A stretch of DNA of 64,000 bases from positions 1 through 64,000 of the forward strand of contig DATKKE010000011.1 in NCBI GenBank assembly GCA_035543455.1, read 5' to 3'. The DNA comes from CAIKOD01 sp035543455. Lineage in GTDB: Archaea > Halobacteriota > Methanomicrobia > Methanomicrobiales > Methanospirillaceae. Below the pieces are notes generated by a model, which ran no database searches, had not been told where the DNA came from, and worked only from the letters and a program-made list of their open reading frames with translations. The translations under genes and the position numbers were made by a program. Position 1 is the first letter of the stretch. Each line of letters opens with the position of its first letter. Below, piece after piece: positions 51,966-61,556 of this stretch.

Positions 51966-53258
51966 ATGACGATGAAGATCCTTCTGGTAGGCGGTGGGGG
52001 CAGGGAACATGCAATTGCGGAGGCTCTTTGCAAAAACAGCGAAATCGAACTTTTTTCGGTAATGGCCAAAAAGAATCCCGGGATATGGTTGCTTGCAAAA
52101 CGGGTCCTGATCGAAAAAGAGACCAATATCAGGCGTGTGGCTGGTTTCGCATCGGCGATAGGAGTGCAGTGTGCGATAATCGGGCCCGAGTCACCCCTCG
52201 AGGCCGGGATTGCGGATGCACTCGAAGAGTTGGAGATTGCCTGTGTAGGGCCCACGAGGGAGGCAGCGCGGCTCGAGACCGACAAGGGGTTCTGCCGGAG
52301 CATGATGGAGCGTCATGGCATCGCCGGTTGCCCGAAATACCGTGTATTCCGGGACCAGGAGGCTGCAATTGCATTTATTGAAGCATCCGACCAGGACCTT
52401 GCTGTCAAACCGGTCGGGCTCACCGGGGGAAAGGGAGTCCGTATCATGGGAGAGCATGTCGACAGGGATGGTGCCGTCGACTATGTCAGGCAGCTTGGCG
52501 GTCACGTGGTCGTCGAGGAACGGCTGACCGGCGAGGAGTTTACCCTCCAGGCATTTGTCGACGGCTCCCACCTCATCCCGATGCCGCTCGTCCAGGACCA
52601 TAAACGGGCTTTCGAGGGGGACCAGGGCCCGAATACAGGTGGAATGGGTTCCTACAGTATGCCCGACCACGGCCTGCCATTCGTTACAGCAGGCGACAGG
52701 GAAAGGGCCATGCGGATCATGAAGGATGTTGTCAAGGTGATGGCCGATATCGGCCAGCCTTACCGGGGAATCCTGTACGGCCAGTTCATGAACACCTCGC
52801 GAGGTCCGATGGTTATTGAATTTAATGCCCGGTTCGGTGACCCGGAGGCAATGAACGTCCTCTCTCTCCTTGAATCAGACTTCGGGGATGTCATGGCGAG
52901 GATCACAAGCGGGACCCTGTCACGGGCATCGGTCAGGTTTGCAAAAGAGGCAACTGTCTGCAAGTACCTCGTCCCGGAAGGCTACCCCGAGACACCACGC
53001 ACGGGCAGACCCCTGATTTTTGGCGATTACGGGAGTGCATTCTTATATTATGCGAACGTCGATATTCAGAAAGGGCAGCTCCTGACCCAGAGCTCCCGTA
53101 CTCTCGCGTTTGTGGGGAAAGCCGGTACTCTGGAAGAGGCCGAGGAGATTGCCGAAAAAGCGGCTTCATCGGTATCGGGGGACATCAGGTACCGGCGGGA
53201 TATCGGTACCCAGTCCCTCCTCCAGCGCAGGATAGAGCATATGAAGGAGATACGATGA
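51966..53258 (+). CDS. purD: Phosphoribosylamine--glycine ligase
   Basis: The 430-residue protein is a GARS-type ATP-grasp enzyme: MKILLVGGGGREHAIAEAL, ETDKGFCRSMMERHGI, AVKPVGLTGGKGVRI, GPNTGGMGSYS and FNARFGDPEAMNVL. It makes glycinamide ribonucleotide in purine synthesis. ATG 51966 or 51972 may be the start. It overlaps argF as ATGA. Confidence 0.95.
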   Translation: MTMKILLVGGGGREHAIAEALCKNSEIELFSVMAKKNPGIWLLAKRVLIEKETNIRRVAGFASAIGVQCAIIGPESPLEAGIADALEELEIACVGPTREAARLETDKGFCRSMMERHGIAGCPKYRVFRDQEAAIAFIEASDQDLAVKPVGLTGGKGVRIMGEHVDRDGAVDYVRQLGGHVVVEERLTGEEFTLQAFVDGSHLIPMPLVQDHKRAFEGDQGPNTGGMGSYSMPDHGLPFVTAGDRERAMRIMKDVVKVMADIGQPYRGILYGQFMNTSRGPMVIEFNARFGDPEAMNVLSLLESDFGDVMARITSGTLSRASVRFAKEATVCKYLVPEGYPETPRTGRPLIFGDYGSAFLYYANVDIQKGQLLTQSSRTLAFVGKAGTLEEAEEIAEKAASSVSGDIRYRRDIGTQSLLQRRIEHMKEIR

Positions 53259-54175
53259 AAAAGGACCTATTGTCGTTCCTTGACATTTCCGAAGAAGAAC
53301 TGGACCAGCTACTCGTCGAAGCGCAGCACCTCAAAAAACTGCGAAAAGAAAAGGTCCCCCACGAGTTGCTGCCCAGGAAAACTCTCGCCATGATATTCGA
53401 AAAACCTTCCACGAGGACGAGGCTCTCCTTCGAAGTGGGAATGCATGACCTCGGCGGGCATGCACTCTATCTCAATTCCCAGGATCTCCAGATCGGGAGA
53501 GGAGAAGAGATCAGGGATACTGCCCGGGTTGCATCGAGGTATGTCTCCGGGATCATGATCCGGGCCTACAAGCACCAGACGATCGTTGATTTTGCGAAAT
53601 ATGCGCCAATACCTGTCATCAACGGTCTTTCGGACCGGGAACACCCATGCCAGATCCTTGCCGATGTCCTGACAATCTGGGAGCATTTCGGATCTACCCT
53701 CGACCTGAAGATTGCCTGGGTCGGTGATGCGAACAATGTATGTAACTCGCTCCTTCTCTCATCCGCGATTACGGGAATGATCATCAACGTTGCAGGGCCC
53801 CCCGAGTTCCAGCCGTCTGAAGATCTCGTTGACCTGGCTAATTCGATGGGTGGCCGCGTGGAAGTTATGAAAGACCCCTATGAGGCCGTAAAGGACGCAA
53901 ACGTGATCGCGACGGATACCTGGGTATCCATGGGCGAGGAAACCAGCAGGGACTACCGGCTGAAAGCATTCCAGGGATATACCATCGACAGCAACCTCGT
54001 CAAATCAGCGGATCCCGATGCAATCGTAATGCATTGCCTCCCCGCGCACAGGGGACAGGAGATTTCCGACGAAGTAATCGAGGGACCGCAGAGTGTCGTG
54101 TGGGAAGAAGCTGAAAACAGGCTCCACGCACAGAAAGCGTTACTCGTGAGATTGCTTGGCAATGCGAAGATTTAA
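53255..54175 (+). CDS. argF: Ornithine carbamoyltransferase
   Basis: The 306-residue protein contains the carbamoyl-phosphate motif KPSTRTRLSFEVGMHDLGGH, HPCQILADVLTI, and the ornithine-binding MHCLPAHRGQEIS. It forms citrulline from ornithine and carbamoyl phosphate in arginine synthesis. Its ATG overlaps the purD stop by 4 nt. Carbamoyl phosphate is also used by pyrimidine synthesis, represented by pyrE upstream in the same string. Confidence 0.95.
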   Translation: MKKDLLSFLDISEEELDQLLVEAQHLKKLRKEKVPHELLPRKTLAMIFEKPSTRTRLSFEVGMHDLGGHALYLNSQDLQIGRGEEIRDTARVASRYVSGIMIRAYKHQTIVDFAKYAPIPVINGLSDREHPCQILADVLTIWEHFGSTLDLKIAWVGDANNVCNSLLLSSAITGMIINVAGPPEFQPSEDLVDLANSMGGRVEVMKDPYEAVKDANVIATDTWVSMGEETSRDYRLKAFQGYTIDSNLVKSADPDAIVMHCLPAHRGQEISDEVIEGPQSVVWEEAENRLHAQKALLVRLLGNAKI

Positions 54176-54589
54176 CCAGATAATTGTTTTTTTGTATGAA
54201 TTCCTCTTTTCAGGAACTATAGAGAACTGGTTTGGAAATATTTATAAGATTATATTCGAATCTGTCAATTGCAGAATTACACTGTAATTATACCCCGGTC
54301 GACATCCCATTTCCGGGGGGTTATGGGACATGAAAGCTATCCGGGACGGAGAACGAAGTGTTCTGAGTGGCCGGTATAAAATCTCCGTGCAATACCGGTT
54401 TATCCCCAAAATGAGGCTGGTGATAACGGAATAGTTGACATAACGTTGATATTCTGTGATGATAGCTGAAATTCCAGCTTTCTGTATTGTATCGTTGATG
54501 ACTATCTGCAAACTCTCAGGGACGGGGTCCTTGCGAGATTTTATTTCCGTTGAGAAATCGGAAATTATTATTCAGAGGTTGAAATTATT
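54176..54589. other. Structure-rich intergenic region before the protease gene
   Basis: This 414-bp gap contains a TATA-like run (54240-54247) and a row of inverted repeats: AATTAC-ACT-GTAATT (54275-54289), CCCCGG/CCGGGG (54293-54318, 14-nt spacer), CCGGTAT/ATACCGG (54371-54398, 14-nt spacer) and AGCTG/CAGCT near 54465-54480. An alternative 6-bp pairing ACGGAG (54346-54351) with CTCCGT (54383-54388) is possible. It could be a structured leader of the protease gene or an RNA gene. No coding frame is convincing. Confidence 0.5.
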
Positions 54590-55507
54590 ATGCCAGACAT
54601 TGGATGGATGCCTTACCCAAATGCAACATTATTTGACACTACCCCAGTTGTTGATGATCCATGGATGGGAGCAGCTGCTAATTGTTCCTGCATAGCAGGA
54701 ATGGCTTCCCTGGCATGGGTTTATCCACAATGGATTCTTCAGAATTTATTTGCGGATTATTCTGCGAATTTCTTTAGTCCAAACCCCGCTGCTCAACCAC
54801 TTCCACAAACTAACAATTTATATCAGAACGCATCAGGAGGTCTTAAATATGCAAAATCACGAACATCTACTGAGTATTGGCCTTCTTACTATGAAAAATC
54901 TTATAAAAAATTGTTATTGGGAATAGTTGCTAAAAATAATGAACCCAATATGGATGGGGATTGGAATAATTTAAGTGCTTATGCAATGGCCCGTATGACG
55001 GGATGGAATGATTCGGGTAACCAGGCAATTCCTGGGACAGCCGCTGATATCTGGAACGCTCTAAAAGCGATATGTGCCCCACTTAGTAGTCCGGGGGGGG
55101 CCAACACGTTTTCTGCCCAGACAAAATACCCGGCCATTGCAATTACTAAAAGCAACGGTAATCCTGGTCTTAATCTTGATAGAGAGCCTTATGCATCTCA
55201 TTCATATTCTCTTCTTGGTCTCTATCAGGATGCAGGTAGTAACCAATATGTGATTTTAAGAGACCCAAAAAGCAGTGATGTCACATGGCCTGCTACGCCG
55301 AATTCATATGCATTACTGAATAATTCCCCATGGGTAGTAACATATGCAAATTATGACAGGAGAAACCCCAGGCAACCGATCGCAGGAACAGTGACAACAA
55401 AAAATATAGCATTAAATAACTGGATTTTTGGATTGAAAATTACAAGTACAAACCCGAATGATTTCACATTCCAGAAATTATTCAATACATTTGCATATAT
55501 CTCCTGA
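54590..55507 (+). CDS. Calpain/papain-like cysteine protease homologue
   Basis: The 305-residue protein resembles the calpain (C2) catalytic core: a Cys-containing segment AANCSCIAGMASLAWVYP (C34 aligns with the nucleophile in GDCWFLAALASLA), a His in YASHSYSLLGLYQ (H204) and a third position in YVILRDP (D225, where calpains have Asn). There is no signal peptide. Base composition is AT-rich compared with the preceding genes. It starts at ATG 54590 after GAGGTTG. It is followed by a surface protein, but on the sequence alone no functional link is proven. Activity needs testing because the third catalytic residue is changed. Confidence 0.6.
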   Translation: MPDIGWMPYPNATLFDTTPVVDDPWMGAAANCSCIAGMASLAWVYPQWILQNLFADYSANFFSPNPAAQPLPQTNNLYQNASGGLKYAKSRTSTEYWPSYYEKSYKKLLLGIVAKNNEPNMDGDWNNLSAYAMARMTGWNDSGNQAIPGTAADIWNALKAICAPLSSPGGANTFSAQTKYPAIAITKSNGNPGLNLDREPYASHSYSLLGLYQDAGSNQYVILRDPKSSDVTWPATPNSYALLNNSPWVVTYANYDRRNPRQPIAGTVTTKNIALNNWIFGLKITSTNPNDFTFQKLFNTFAYIS

Positions 55508-55905
55508 TCTCCTGATAATTTTTCTTTTTCCGACTTTGTTAAGTTACCCATTGGAAAAATTTCGGTCAACTGATCTCGGCTGAAGGGGGTTTTACCCACT
55601 ATCTGTCCTTACTCACCGGGAAAGCCATTGGACAGCGTTAATCCGGAACTCCCAAAAATTAATTGTTTTTCGAAGAAGTCCTTATCCGACCGGTGGTTGC
55701 AACACCGGAGAGCCTCTGGAGTGTCAGATTGTAAGTTAATCTGAATATTGTAAGGAGCATGCTCTTTGGTCAGGATAGGAATGACCCGCAGGCAGGGTTT
55801 CAGAAGAGCTTTTTTTTTTTTAGTCTGAGAAATGTTTATTTAGTGGAGGCTGGCTATCTTGACGTATATCCTATCGGCACTTGAGTAATTCGTGGGGGGG
55901 CCAAA
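55508..55905. other. Intergenic region with a palindrome and a long T-run
   Basis: This 398-bp gap has a near-perfect palindrome CCGGTG...CACCGG (55690-55708), AGATT/AATCT around 55726-55742, a run of about twelve Ts at about 55810-55821 that may terminate transcription, and a TATA-like tgtttatttagt near 55830-55845 that suits the gene at 55906. No gene is seen. Confidence 0.5.
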
Positions 55906-58900
55906 ATGAAATTAACCATGATACCGGTTATACTGCTAATCAGTTTAATTTTCGTCACTGCCTGTTCCGCACAGGAATCAAATAAAACAGAAAATATTAG
56001 CAATTCACAAAAAAATATGAGCAATATTACTGTAACAAATCTATCAGAAAATCTTTCAATCGGTGAACCAATATCCAATATTTCGTTAAACAGTTCTCTA
56101 ATAAATCCTTCAGATAATAATTCTGTTAAAGGGGTCCAATGGAACAATACTAGTATGAATTCATCCCAAAACAGTAGTTTTATTGTAATTGCAAATGAAA
56201 CAACGGATAATAATTTGTCTTCCGGTTTTGAATCAGGACTGGAACAATCCGGGTCATCAGATAATTATACATCGCCGGATTCTTCTCAAATTATTCAAAT
56301 GCCAGGTACTGAAACATGTTTGACTCCACAAATGCCCAATATCGATCATACCAATCCCGGCATTAAAAATAATATCATTTATTGGATAGATTATGGCGAT
56401 ACAGTATCCATCAACGTTTATAATCTCACCTCTGGAAAAGAGATAGAAATCCCATTAAACGGGACCAGTCTTTATTGGTATCCTTTAATTGATTTTAGTG
56501 AAGATAAACTGGTATATACGGGAGACTGGAATGGCAATTATTCACTCTATATTTATAATATTTCAACAGGTTATGGTACTAGAATAAATGCAGGATCTGG
56601 TGTTGCAAGCCAGTTTAATCCATCAATTGATGCAAACAGGATAGTATTCGAGGATAACAGGGATGGTAATAATGAAATTTTTATGTACGACATACAAACT
56701 GGTCAGGAAACTTTAATCTCATCAGGGATGTCTGATTCAATTCAGCATACTCCAGTCATATTTGATAGTTTAATTGCATGGGTTTCAGAAAAAGATCAGA
56801 AATTTAGCATTTATACCTATAATATCTCGACAAAAAATCTGAATTGTATTGTCAATGATACCGGAGAATTTAATGTTGTAAAACCTTCAATTTTCAATGA
56901 CTGTGTTGTCTTTGAAGGATATAAAAATAATAAATTTGGCATTTTCCTCTACAATACCACAGCCAAACAGGAATTTAACCTAACTAATATAATGATGCAG
57001 TCGGACCAAAAGAATCCAAAAATTTATAATGACTTAATCACCTTCGAAAACTGGGAAAATCAGATAAGTTCTATTTATATATATAATACTTCAACAGGAA
57101 AAATTTTTACTGTTCCTGGTGATATCCCGGGTTCATCAAAAATAAACCCCGCTATTTATGGAAATAAAATTGTCTGGCAGGACAGTGGAACTGGTAACAG
57201 TAATATTTACCTGTACACAATCGGAAAACAGGAAGTCCCTGTTATTGCAGATTTTACAGCCAATAAGACTTTTAGCCAGACCCCAATTACCGTCCAGTTT
57301 ACCGATAAATCATCCGGGAATCCCTCCAGCTATTTCTGGAAGTTCGGGGATGAAACCGATTCTGCAGAAAAAAATCCTATTCATGTCTACACGACGCCGG
57401 GACTTTATACGGTCCGTTTAACGGTCAGTACTCCGTGGAGCAGGGATTCCAGGTATATTACGGATTATATAACGGCAGGGACGGTTCCGAAAACCAGTTT
57501 TTCGGCAACCCCGGTATCCGGCCCTCAGGATCTCGAAGTCCATTTCACGGATACATCAACGGGCTCCCCCGATCGGTGGCATTGGGATTTCGGTGATTCA
57601 GTATATTCTGAAGACCAGAACCCAGTTCACACCTATTCGTCTCCGGGTGTTTTCAATGTCATGCTGACTGCAGGGAATCAGTTCGGAAATAGCAGTGTTA
57701 ATGGTTCAATAACGGTCCTCAACGCGATAAACAGGACGATCTCTTTATTTAACCCTCTTGTTGATCTCTATTCCCCTGATACGGGATTTATTGAAATAAA
57801 TACTTCTTCAGGTGATTACGAAACAAAGCTTGAAAATAACAATACAACAGTAGATATCGTTCCTTTGGATAATATTCAGCCCCAGATGATCTTTTTTGTA
57901 AAAGAAGGAGAAGAATTTCAAATAGAGAATGGAAAAATTAATGGAAATCTATCCAAAATCAGGGTAATATGTGACGATATAATTATTCAGTCAGGAAAGG
58001 AAGCAGATGATCATAACGGATCCGCCAATTATTCATTCGAGGTACCCGGATACGTACCGGCTGCCTCCGTACTTACAAAAATATCTGAGGAATATACCCC
58101 TGAAGAATACCAGAATCTGCTTACAATCCTTAATAATGGTGTGTATTTTAGTGCAAATTCAATTGACAGCATTGCATATCAGGTCTTTGTGACACAGAAA
58201 AATTTCGACACAGAGACGCCCGGAATTATTAATATGAGTGTAAATCACAACTGGGTTCTGAATAATAGTCAGTATCAGGACCCCCGAAGAACCTTTGTTC
58301 TGGCAATGGAGGATGCAAATAATTCCTTCATAAATCTGGATACCAATTTTGAGTATGAGAATTCAACAGAAAAGCTCGATTATTATATGATCAACAGTTC
58401 TTTGCCAATAAACCTCAGTAAATTATACGTAAACATCTACAATAGCAGTCTTGATCTTGAAAATTCAAGATTAAATTTAATTTACCCAATTGAACCGATC
58501 ACTGAACCAACTTATACTATTACCATTTCAATTGATTCTGACTGGATAAAATGGAACAAACCATATAAATGGAATAACATGTATGAACCCGTTGCGATCC
58601 TTAGAATCGATGACACTGGTGCTGGTGAGGTGCTGAATACTACTTACATGGGTTATAATCCAATAAATAATACCGACGTTTTCCAGGCCAGTTCACCACA
58701 TGGATTTTCAACGTTTGCACTGGTCACGACAAGTAATCCAGGCAACCCTCTTCAGTTATTATATCTCAGCATATTGAGCAGGGTATCTCCTTCGTCAGCC
58801 CCAACTTCTAAACCGAAAATTCCCCAGGTGAGTTATGGGGGAGGTGGTGGCGGTGGCAGCTATGGTGGTAGCGGGAACATTGTGACCTCGTCATCATCGA

Positions 58901-59181
58901 CCGAATCGACCGCATCGTCTTCCCCATCTACTCCTGGTGAAGGTTCAACAGTTTCACAATCATCGCCTGATCTGGGCAGTTCCGCCTTCCTAGGGAATTC
59001 AGCTCCGGCTCCGCAGGCAGCTGCCACTCAGGGAAATCCTGCCCTTCCTCCAGCGGCAATAGCTCCCTCCCAGGGACCAGGGATTTCAATATTTACCTTG
59101 TTTGTGGAAGCTGCCGCAGCGATATCAGTTATCCTGCTCGTGGTATTCAGTATTTATTCAAGGTACCGGAAATTTGATTGA
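55906..59181 (+). CDS. Surface protein: TolB-like beta-propeller, two PKD domains, glycine run, C-terminal membrane anchor
   Basis: The 1091-residue protein has a lipoprotein-like signal peptide (MKLTMIPVILLISLIFVTACS), an Asn/Ser-rich segment with many N-x-S/T sites, a six-bladed TolB-like propeller (about 150-440, repeats such as IYNISTGY and YDIQTGQETLIS), two PKD domains (about 445-610), a further beta-rich part (about 640-940), a glycine run (GGGGGGGSYGG), a Ser/Thr/Pro linker and a final membrane helix (AAAAISVILLVVFSIYS) with a basic tail. The PKD part is more GC-rich than the AT-rich rest, indicating a mosaic. GGGGGGCC precedes ATG 55906. Confidence 0.85.
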   Translation: MKLTMIPVILLISLIFVTACSAQESNKTENISNSQKNMSNITVTNLSENLSIGEPISNISLNSSLINPSDNNSVKGVQWNNTSMNSSQNSSFIVIANETTDNNLSSGFESGLEQSGSSDNYTSPDSSQIIQMPGTETCLTPQMPNIDHTNPGIKNNIIYWIDYGDTVSINVYNLTSGKEIEIPLNGTSLYWYPLIDFSEDKLVYTGDWNGNYSLYIYNISTGYGTRINAGSGVASQFNPSIDANRIVFEDNRDGNNEIFMYDIQTGQETLISSGMSDSIQHTPVIFDSLIAWVSEKDQKFSIYTYNISTKNLNCIVNDTGEFNVVKPSIFNDCVVFEGYKNNKFGIFLYNTTAKQEFNLTNIMMQSDQKNPKIYNDLITFENWENQISSIYIYNTSTGKIFTVPGDIPGSSKINPAIYGNKIVWQDSGTGNSNIYLYTIGKQEVPVIADFTANKTFSQTPITVQFTDKSSGNPSSYFWKFGDETDSAEKNPIHVYTTPGLYTVRLTVSTPWSRDSRYITDYITAGTVPKTSFSATPVSGPQDLEVHFTDTSTGSPDRWHWDFGDSVYSEDQNPVHTYSSPGVFNVMLTAGNQFGNSSVNGSITVLNAINRTISLFNPLVDLYSPDTGFIEINTSSGDYETKLENNNTTVDIVPLDNIQPQMIFFVKEGEEFQIENGKINGNLSKIRVICDDIIIQSGKEADDHNGSANYSFEVPGYVPAASVLTKISEEYTPEEYQNLLTILNNGVYFSANSIDSIAYQVFVTQKNFDTETPGIINMSVNHNWVLNNSQYQDPRRTFVLAMEDANNSFINLDTNFEYENSTEKLDYYMINSSLPINLSKLYVNIYNSSLDLENSRLNLIYPIEPITEPTYTITISIDSDWIKWNKPYKWNNMYEPVAILRIDDTGAGEVLNTTYMGYNPINNTDVFQASSPHGFSTFALVTTSNPGNPLQLLYLSILSRVSPSSAPTSKPKIPQVSYGGGGGGGSYGGSGNIVTSSSSTESTASSSPSTPGEGSTVSQSSPDLGSSAFLGNSAPAPQAAATQGNPALPPAAIAPSQGPGISIFTLFVEAAAAISVILLVVFSIYSRYRKFD

Positions 59182-59489
59182 AAATGAGCCATAAAAAAAC
59201 TAAATAAAAATAAATTTTGTATATTTTTCATGAATTGAATTTATTTTTTCTGTGTTAAGATAAATCAGATATCTTTAATACCGATTGACAGGATGGACTA
59301 ATATACAGGGGACATATTCACAAAATATGGGAAACAGTGGGGGTTACTATAGATGATCCGGGGTAATTTATTTGGAGTTCTGGTACTACTGCAGCGATGA
59401 CATCCATAATTTTCATTGTCGTATTCAGCATGTATACCCGGTATCGCCGAAAGGAAAAGGACTGATTTTATTATTGATTCAGGAAAATT
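59182..59489. other. Intergenic region with a gene remnant
   Basis: AT-rich DNA follows the surface protein gene. The only structure seen is the decayed C-terminal membrane anchor of another surface protein at 59367-59465 (next feature), upstream of the HEAT-repeat gene at 59490. Confidence 0.5.
59367..59465 (+). pseudogene. Remnant of a surface-protein C-terminal membrane anchor
   Basis: After an in-frame stop (59364-59366) the frame reads FIWSSGTTAAMTSIIFIVVF, then SMYTRYRRKEKD and TGA. This closely parallels the C-terminus of the preceding protein (AAAAISVILLVVFSIYSRYRKFD): the same Ala run, hydrophobic helix and YxRYR basic tail. No start or upstream domain remains. It is best read as the tail of a duplicated surface-protein gene lost by deletion. 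Confidence 0.6.
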
Positions 59490-60467
59490 ATGATAGATCT
59501 TGACTTCATATTCTGGCCAAAAGATCCGAATCTTTCCCGGCTTGAAGAACAAGGCCGGGTAGATGAGCTTATCAGGATGCTCGGCCATCCGGACCCGGGT
59601 ATACAGGTGCGATCCACGGAGGCATTAGCCCGGATTGGTGAACCGGTAGTCGAAGACCTGGTCGCTGCCCTGAAACACTGGAAAATTTCTGTACGGCTCG
59701 GGGCGGTGGAAGCTCTGGGGATGATCGGATCGAAGGCCGGCATCGCCCCTCTCGTGGAGCGGCTTGAAAAGGATAAGAGTAATGAAGTCCGGTGGGCTGC
59801 CGCACTGGCTCTTTCAGGGTTTGGTACCAATGCACCAATCCTGCCCCTGATCATGGCATTGCGGGATCCCGACAAATATGTCAGGAAAGGGGCCGCGGAG
59901 ACTCTTGATATACTGGGATGGGAACGGGAAGATGCTAGGCTTGAAGTATACTATTACATTGCAAAACAGGAATGGGCTCGTCTTCCTGTTTTAGGAGAAG
60001 CGGCAGTCGCTCCGCTGCTCGAATATCTCCATGATCCGGATCCGCTGGTGAGGAAGAATGTGGTCCACACTCTCGGCGAATTACACAGTCCTGCTGCCAG
60101 ATCGGCCTGTAGTTCTGCGCTTCAGGACCCTGACAAACGGGTAAGGACAGAAGCGGTCATTTCATTTCCTAAATGCAATATTCCCCTGATGCAGCTCCCG
60201 ATGGGTCTTGCCAAACGGCCGAGGACAAAACCGAATCCTCTCGTTGCCGGGTTTCTCAACCTCCTCTTTATTGGTATCGGGTATAACTACCTTGGGTACT
60301 GGTTCGGATTTCTCCTCTTCCAGGTCTTTATTACAATTAACCTGATGGTAATTGCTCTTTCGGGGAGTCCTCTTCCGCTCCTTGCCCTCCCGGTAATTAC
60401 CGTACCGTATTCGATCCCATTTGCCGTTCATGCCTGGTACCTCGCTGAACAAATCCCGGACCTGTAA
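59490..60467 (+). CDS. HEAT-repeat membrane protein (first of tandem pair)
   Basis: The 325-residue protein has about 200 residues of HEAT/PBS-lyase repeats (HPDPGIQVRSTEALARIGE, KDKSNEVRWAAALALSGFG, DPDKYVRKGAAETLDILGW, HDPDPLVRKNVVHTLGELHS) then a basic segment and a C-terminal two- to three-helix membrane domain with glycine-rich FIGIGYNYLGYWFGFLLFQ, similar to TM2-type domains, ending AVHAWYLAEQIPDL. The repeats should face the cytoplasm and dock partner proteins. It is a tandem paralogue of the gene at 60594. Confidence 0.8.
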   Translation: MIDLDFIFWPKDPNLSRLEEQGRVDELIRMLGHPDPGIQVRSTEALARIGEPVVEDLVAALKHWKISVRLGAVEALGMIGSKAGIAPLVERLEKDKSNEVRWAAALALSGFGTNAPILPLIMALRDPDKYVRKGAAETLDILGWEREDARLEVYYYIAKQEWARLPVLGEAAVAPLLEYLHDPDPLVRKNVVHTLGELHSPAARSACSSALQDPDKRVRTEAVISFPKCNIPLMQLPMGLAKRPRTKPNPLVAGFLNLLFIGIGYNYLGYWFGFLLFQVFITINLMVIALSGSPLPLLALPVITVPYSIPFAVHAWYLAEQIPDL

Positions 60468-60593
60468 CATGCTGCCCCGACCCGATCTTCGAATAAATCT
60501 GCGGCCACGCAGCTCGATACCTCTTCATGAAAACGAATGGCCGGGACACGTTCCAGAACGGAACTGGCGTGCAACCGGAAGGGACGTGGCCGG

Positions 60594-61556
60594 ATGAAGA
60601 TTTGGAATATTTTCCGTCCCGATAAACCAGACATTGAACGTCTCAAAGAAAAGCGGGATATCCATGAACTGGTCTGGATGCTCCGCTATCCTGACCTTGA
60701 AATCCAGTGGCAGGCAGCAGCGGCTCTCAGTACTTTTGGAAAAGAAGGCGTCGACCATTTACTGGAAGCATTGCGGAAAACCAGAAATAAGCACGTGAAA
60801 CTTGGGATCATCGAGGCACTCGGCGAGATCCGCGACAACCGTGCGGTACCCGATCTCCTGAAGGCATTAAAGGATAATGACAATGAGATCCGCTGGGAAG
60901 CCGCCTTGGCACTTGGTGAAATCGGTGATGCCGGATCGATTCCCGCACTTGTCGAAGGCCTGAAAGATGAAGACCGTTACGTGAGATACGCAACCGCTAT
61001 AGCGCTCGAACGGCTGAACTGGAAGCCGGAAAATGAAACGCTCCACGCTTACCTGCACCTCGGGAAACAGGAATGGGACAAATTGCAGGGGATCGGGTAC
61101 CCGGCAATAGAAGCACTCGCTGTCGCCTTAAAAGATCGTAACGCTGACGTGCGTGAAAAAGCAGTCCAGGTGCTAGGAGAGATCGGGTCGCCGGATGCAA
61201 TTCCTTTTGTCTACCGGGCGCTTCGCGATGCAAGCGATGAAGTCCGATGGAGCGCCGTTAAGGCAGCTCCCCGTGTAGGTATTTCATTGATGTATCTCCC
61301 CCGCGGGTTGTCGATGAGACCGAGGATCCGGAAAAACCCTGCAATCGCCGCTTTTCTTAATTTTGTGCTGCCGGGGATGGGTTATTTCTATCTTGGCAAA
61401 TGGTGGGGTATCGTTGTTTTCCAGATTGACGTATACATAACAACGCTTAACTTCGCCTCGAATGGGGAACTGTTCACCTATGTATACACTATCCCCATAT
61501 ATCTCGCACTTGCGGCCCATGCATGGTATATGGCCAGCAAAATGCCTGACCTGTAA
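60594..61556 (+). CDS. HEAT-repeat membrane protein (second of tandem pair)
   Basis: The 320-residue protein shares the whole architecture of its neighbour: N-terminal MKIWNIFRPDKPDIERL (compare MIDLDFIFWPKDPNLSRL), HEAT repeats (DNDNEIRWEAALALGEIGD, DEDRYVRYATAIALERLNW, DRNADVREKAVQVLGEIGS), PRGLSMRPRIRKNPAIAAFLN, membrane domain VLPGMGYFYLGKWWGIVVFQ and AHAWYMASKMPDL at the end. The start at ATG 60594 gives a matching N-terminus; the frame extends to 60537 without similarity. It arose by tandem duplication; only the membrane domain and repeats are recognised. Confidence 0.8.
   Translation: MKIWNIFRPDKPDIERLKEKRDIHELVWMLRYPDLEIQWQAAAALSTFGKEGVDHLLEALRKTRNKHVKLGIIEALGEIRDNRAVPDLLKALKDNDNEIRWEAALALGEIGDAGSIPALVEGLKDEDRYVRYATAIALERLNWKPENETLHAYLHLGKQEWDKLQGIGYPAIEALAVALKDRNADVREKAVQVLGEIGSPDAIPFVYRALRDASDEVRWSAVKAAPRVGISLMYLPRGLSMRPRIRKNPAIAAFLNFVLPGMGYFYLGKWWGIVVFQIDVYITTLNFASNGELFTYVYTIPIYLALAAHAWYMASKMPDL

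Noticed and set aside
54456..54695. 79-codon frame crossing the start of the calpain-like gene
   Set aside because: Overlaps the better-supported gene at 54590 in another frame and lacks a ribosome-binding site.
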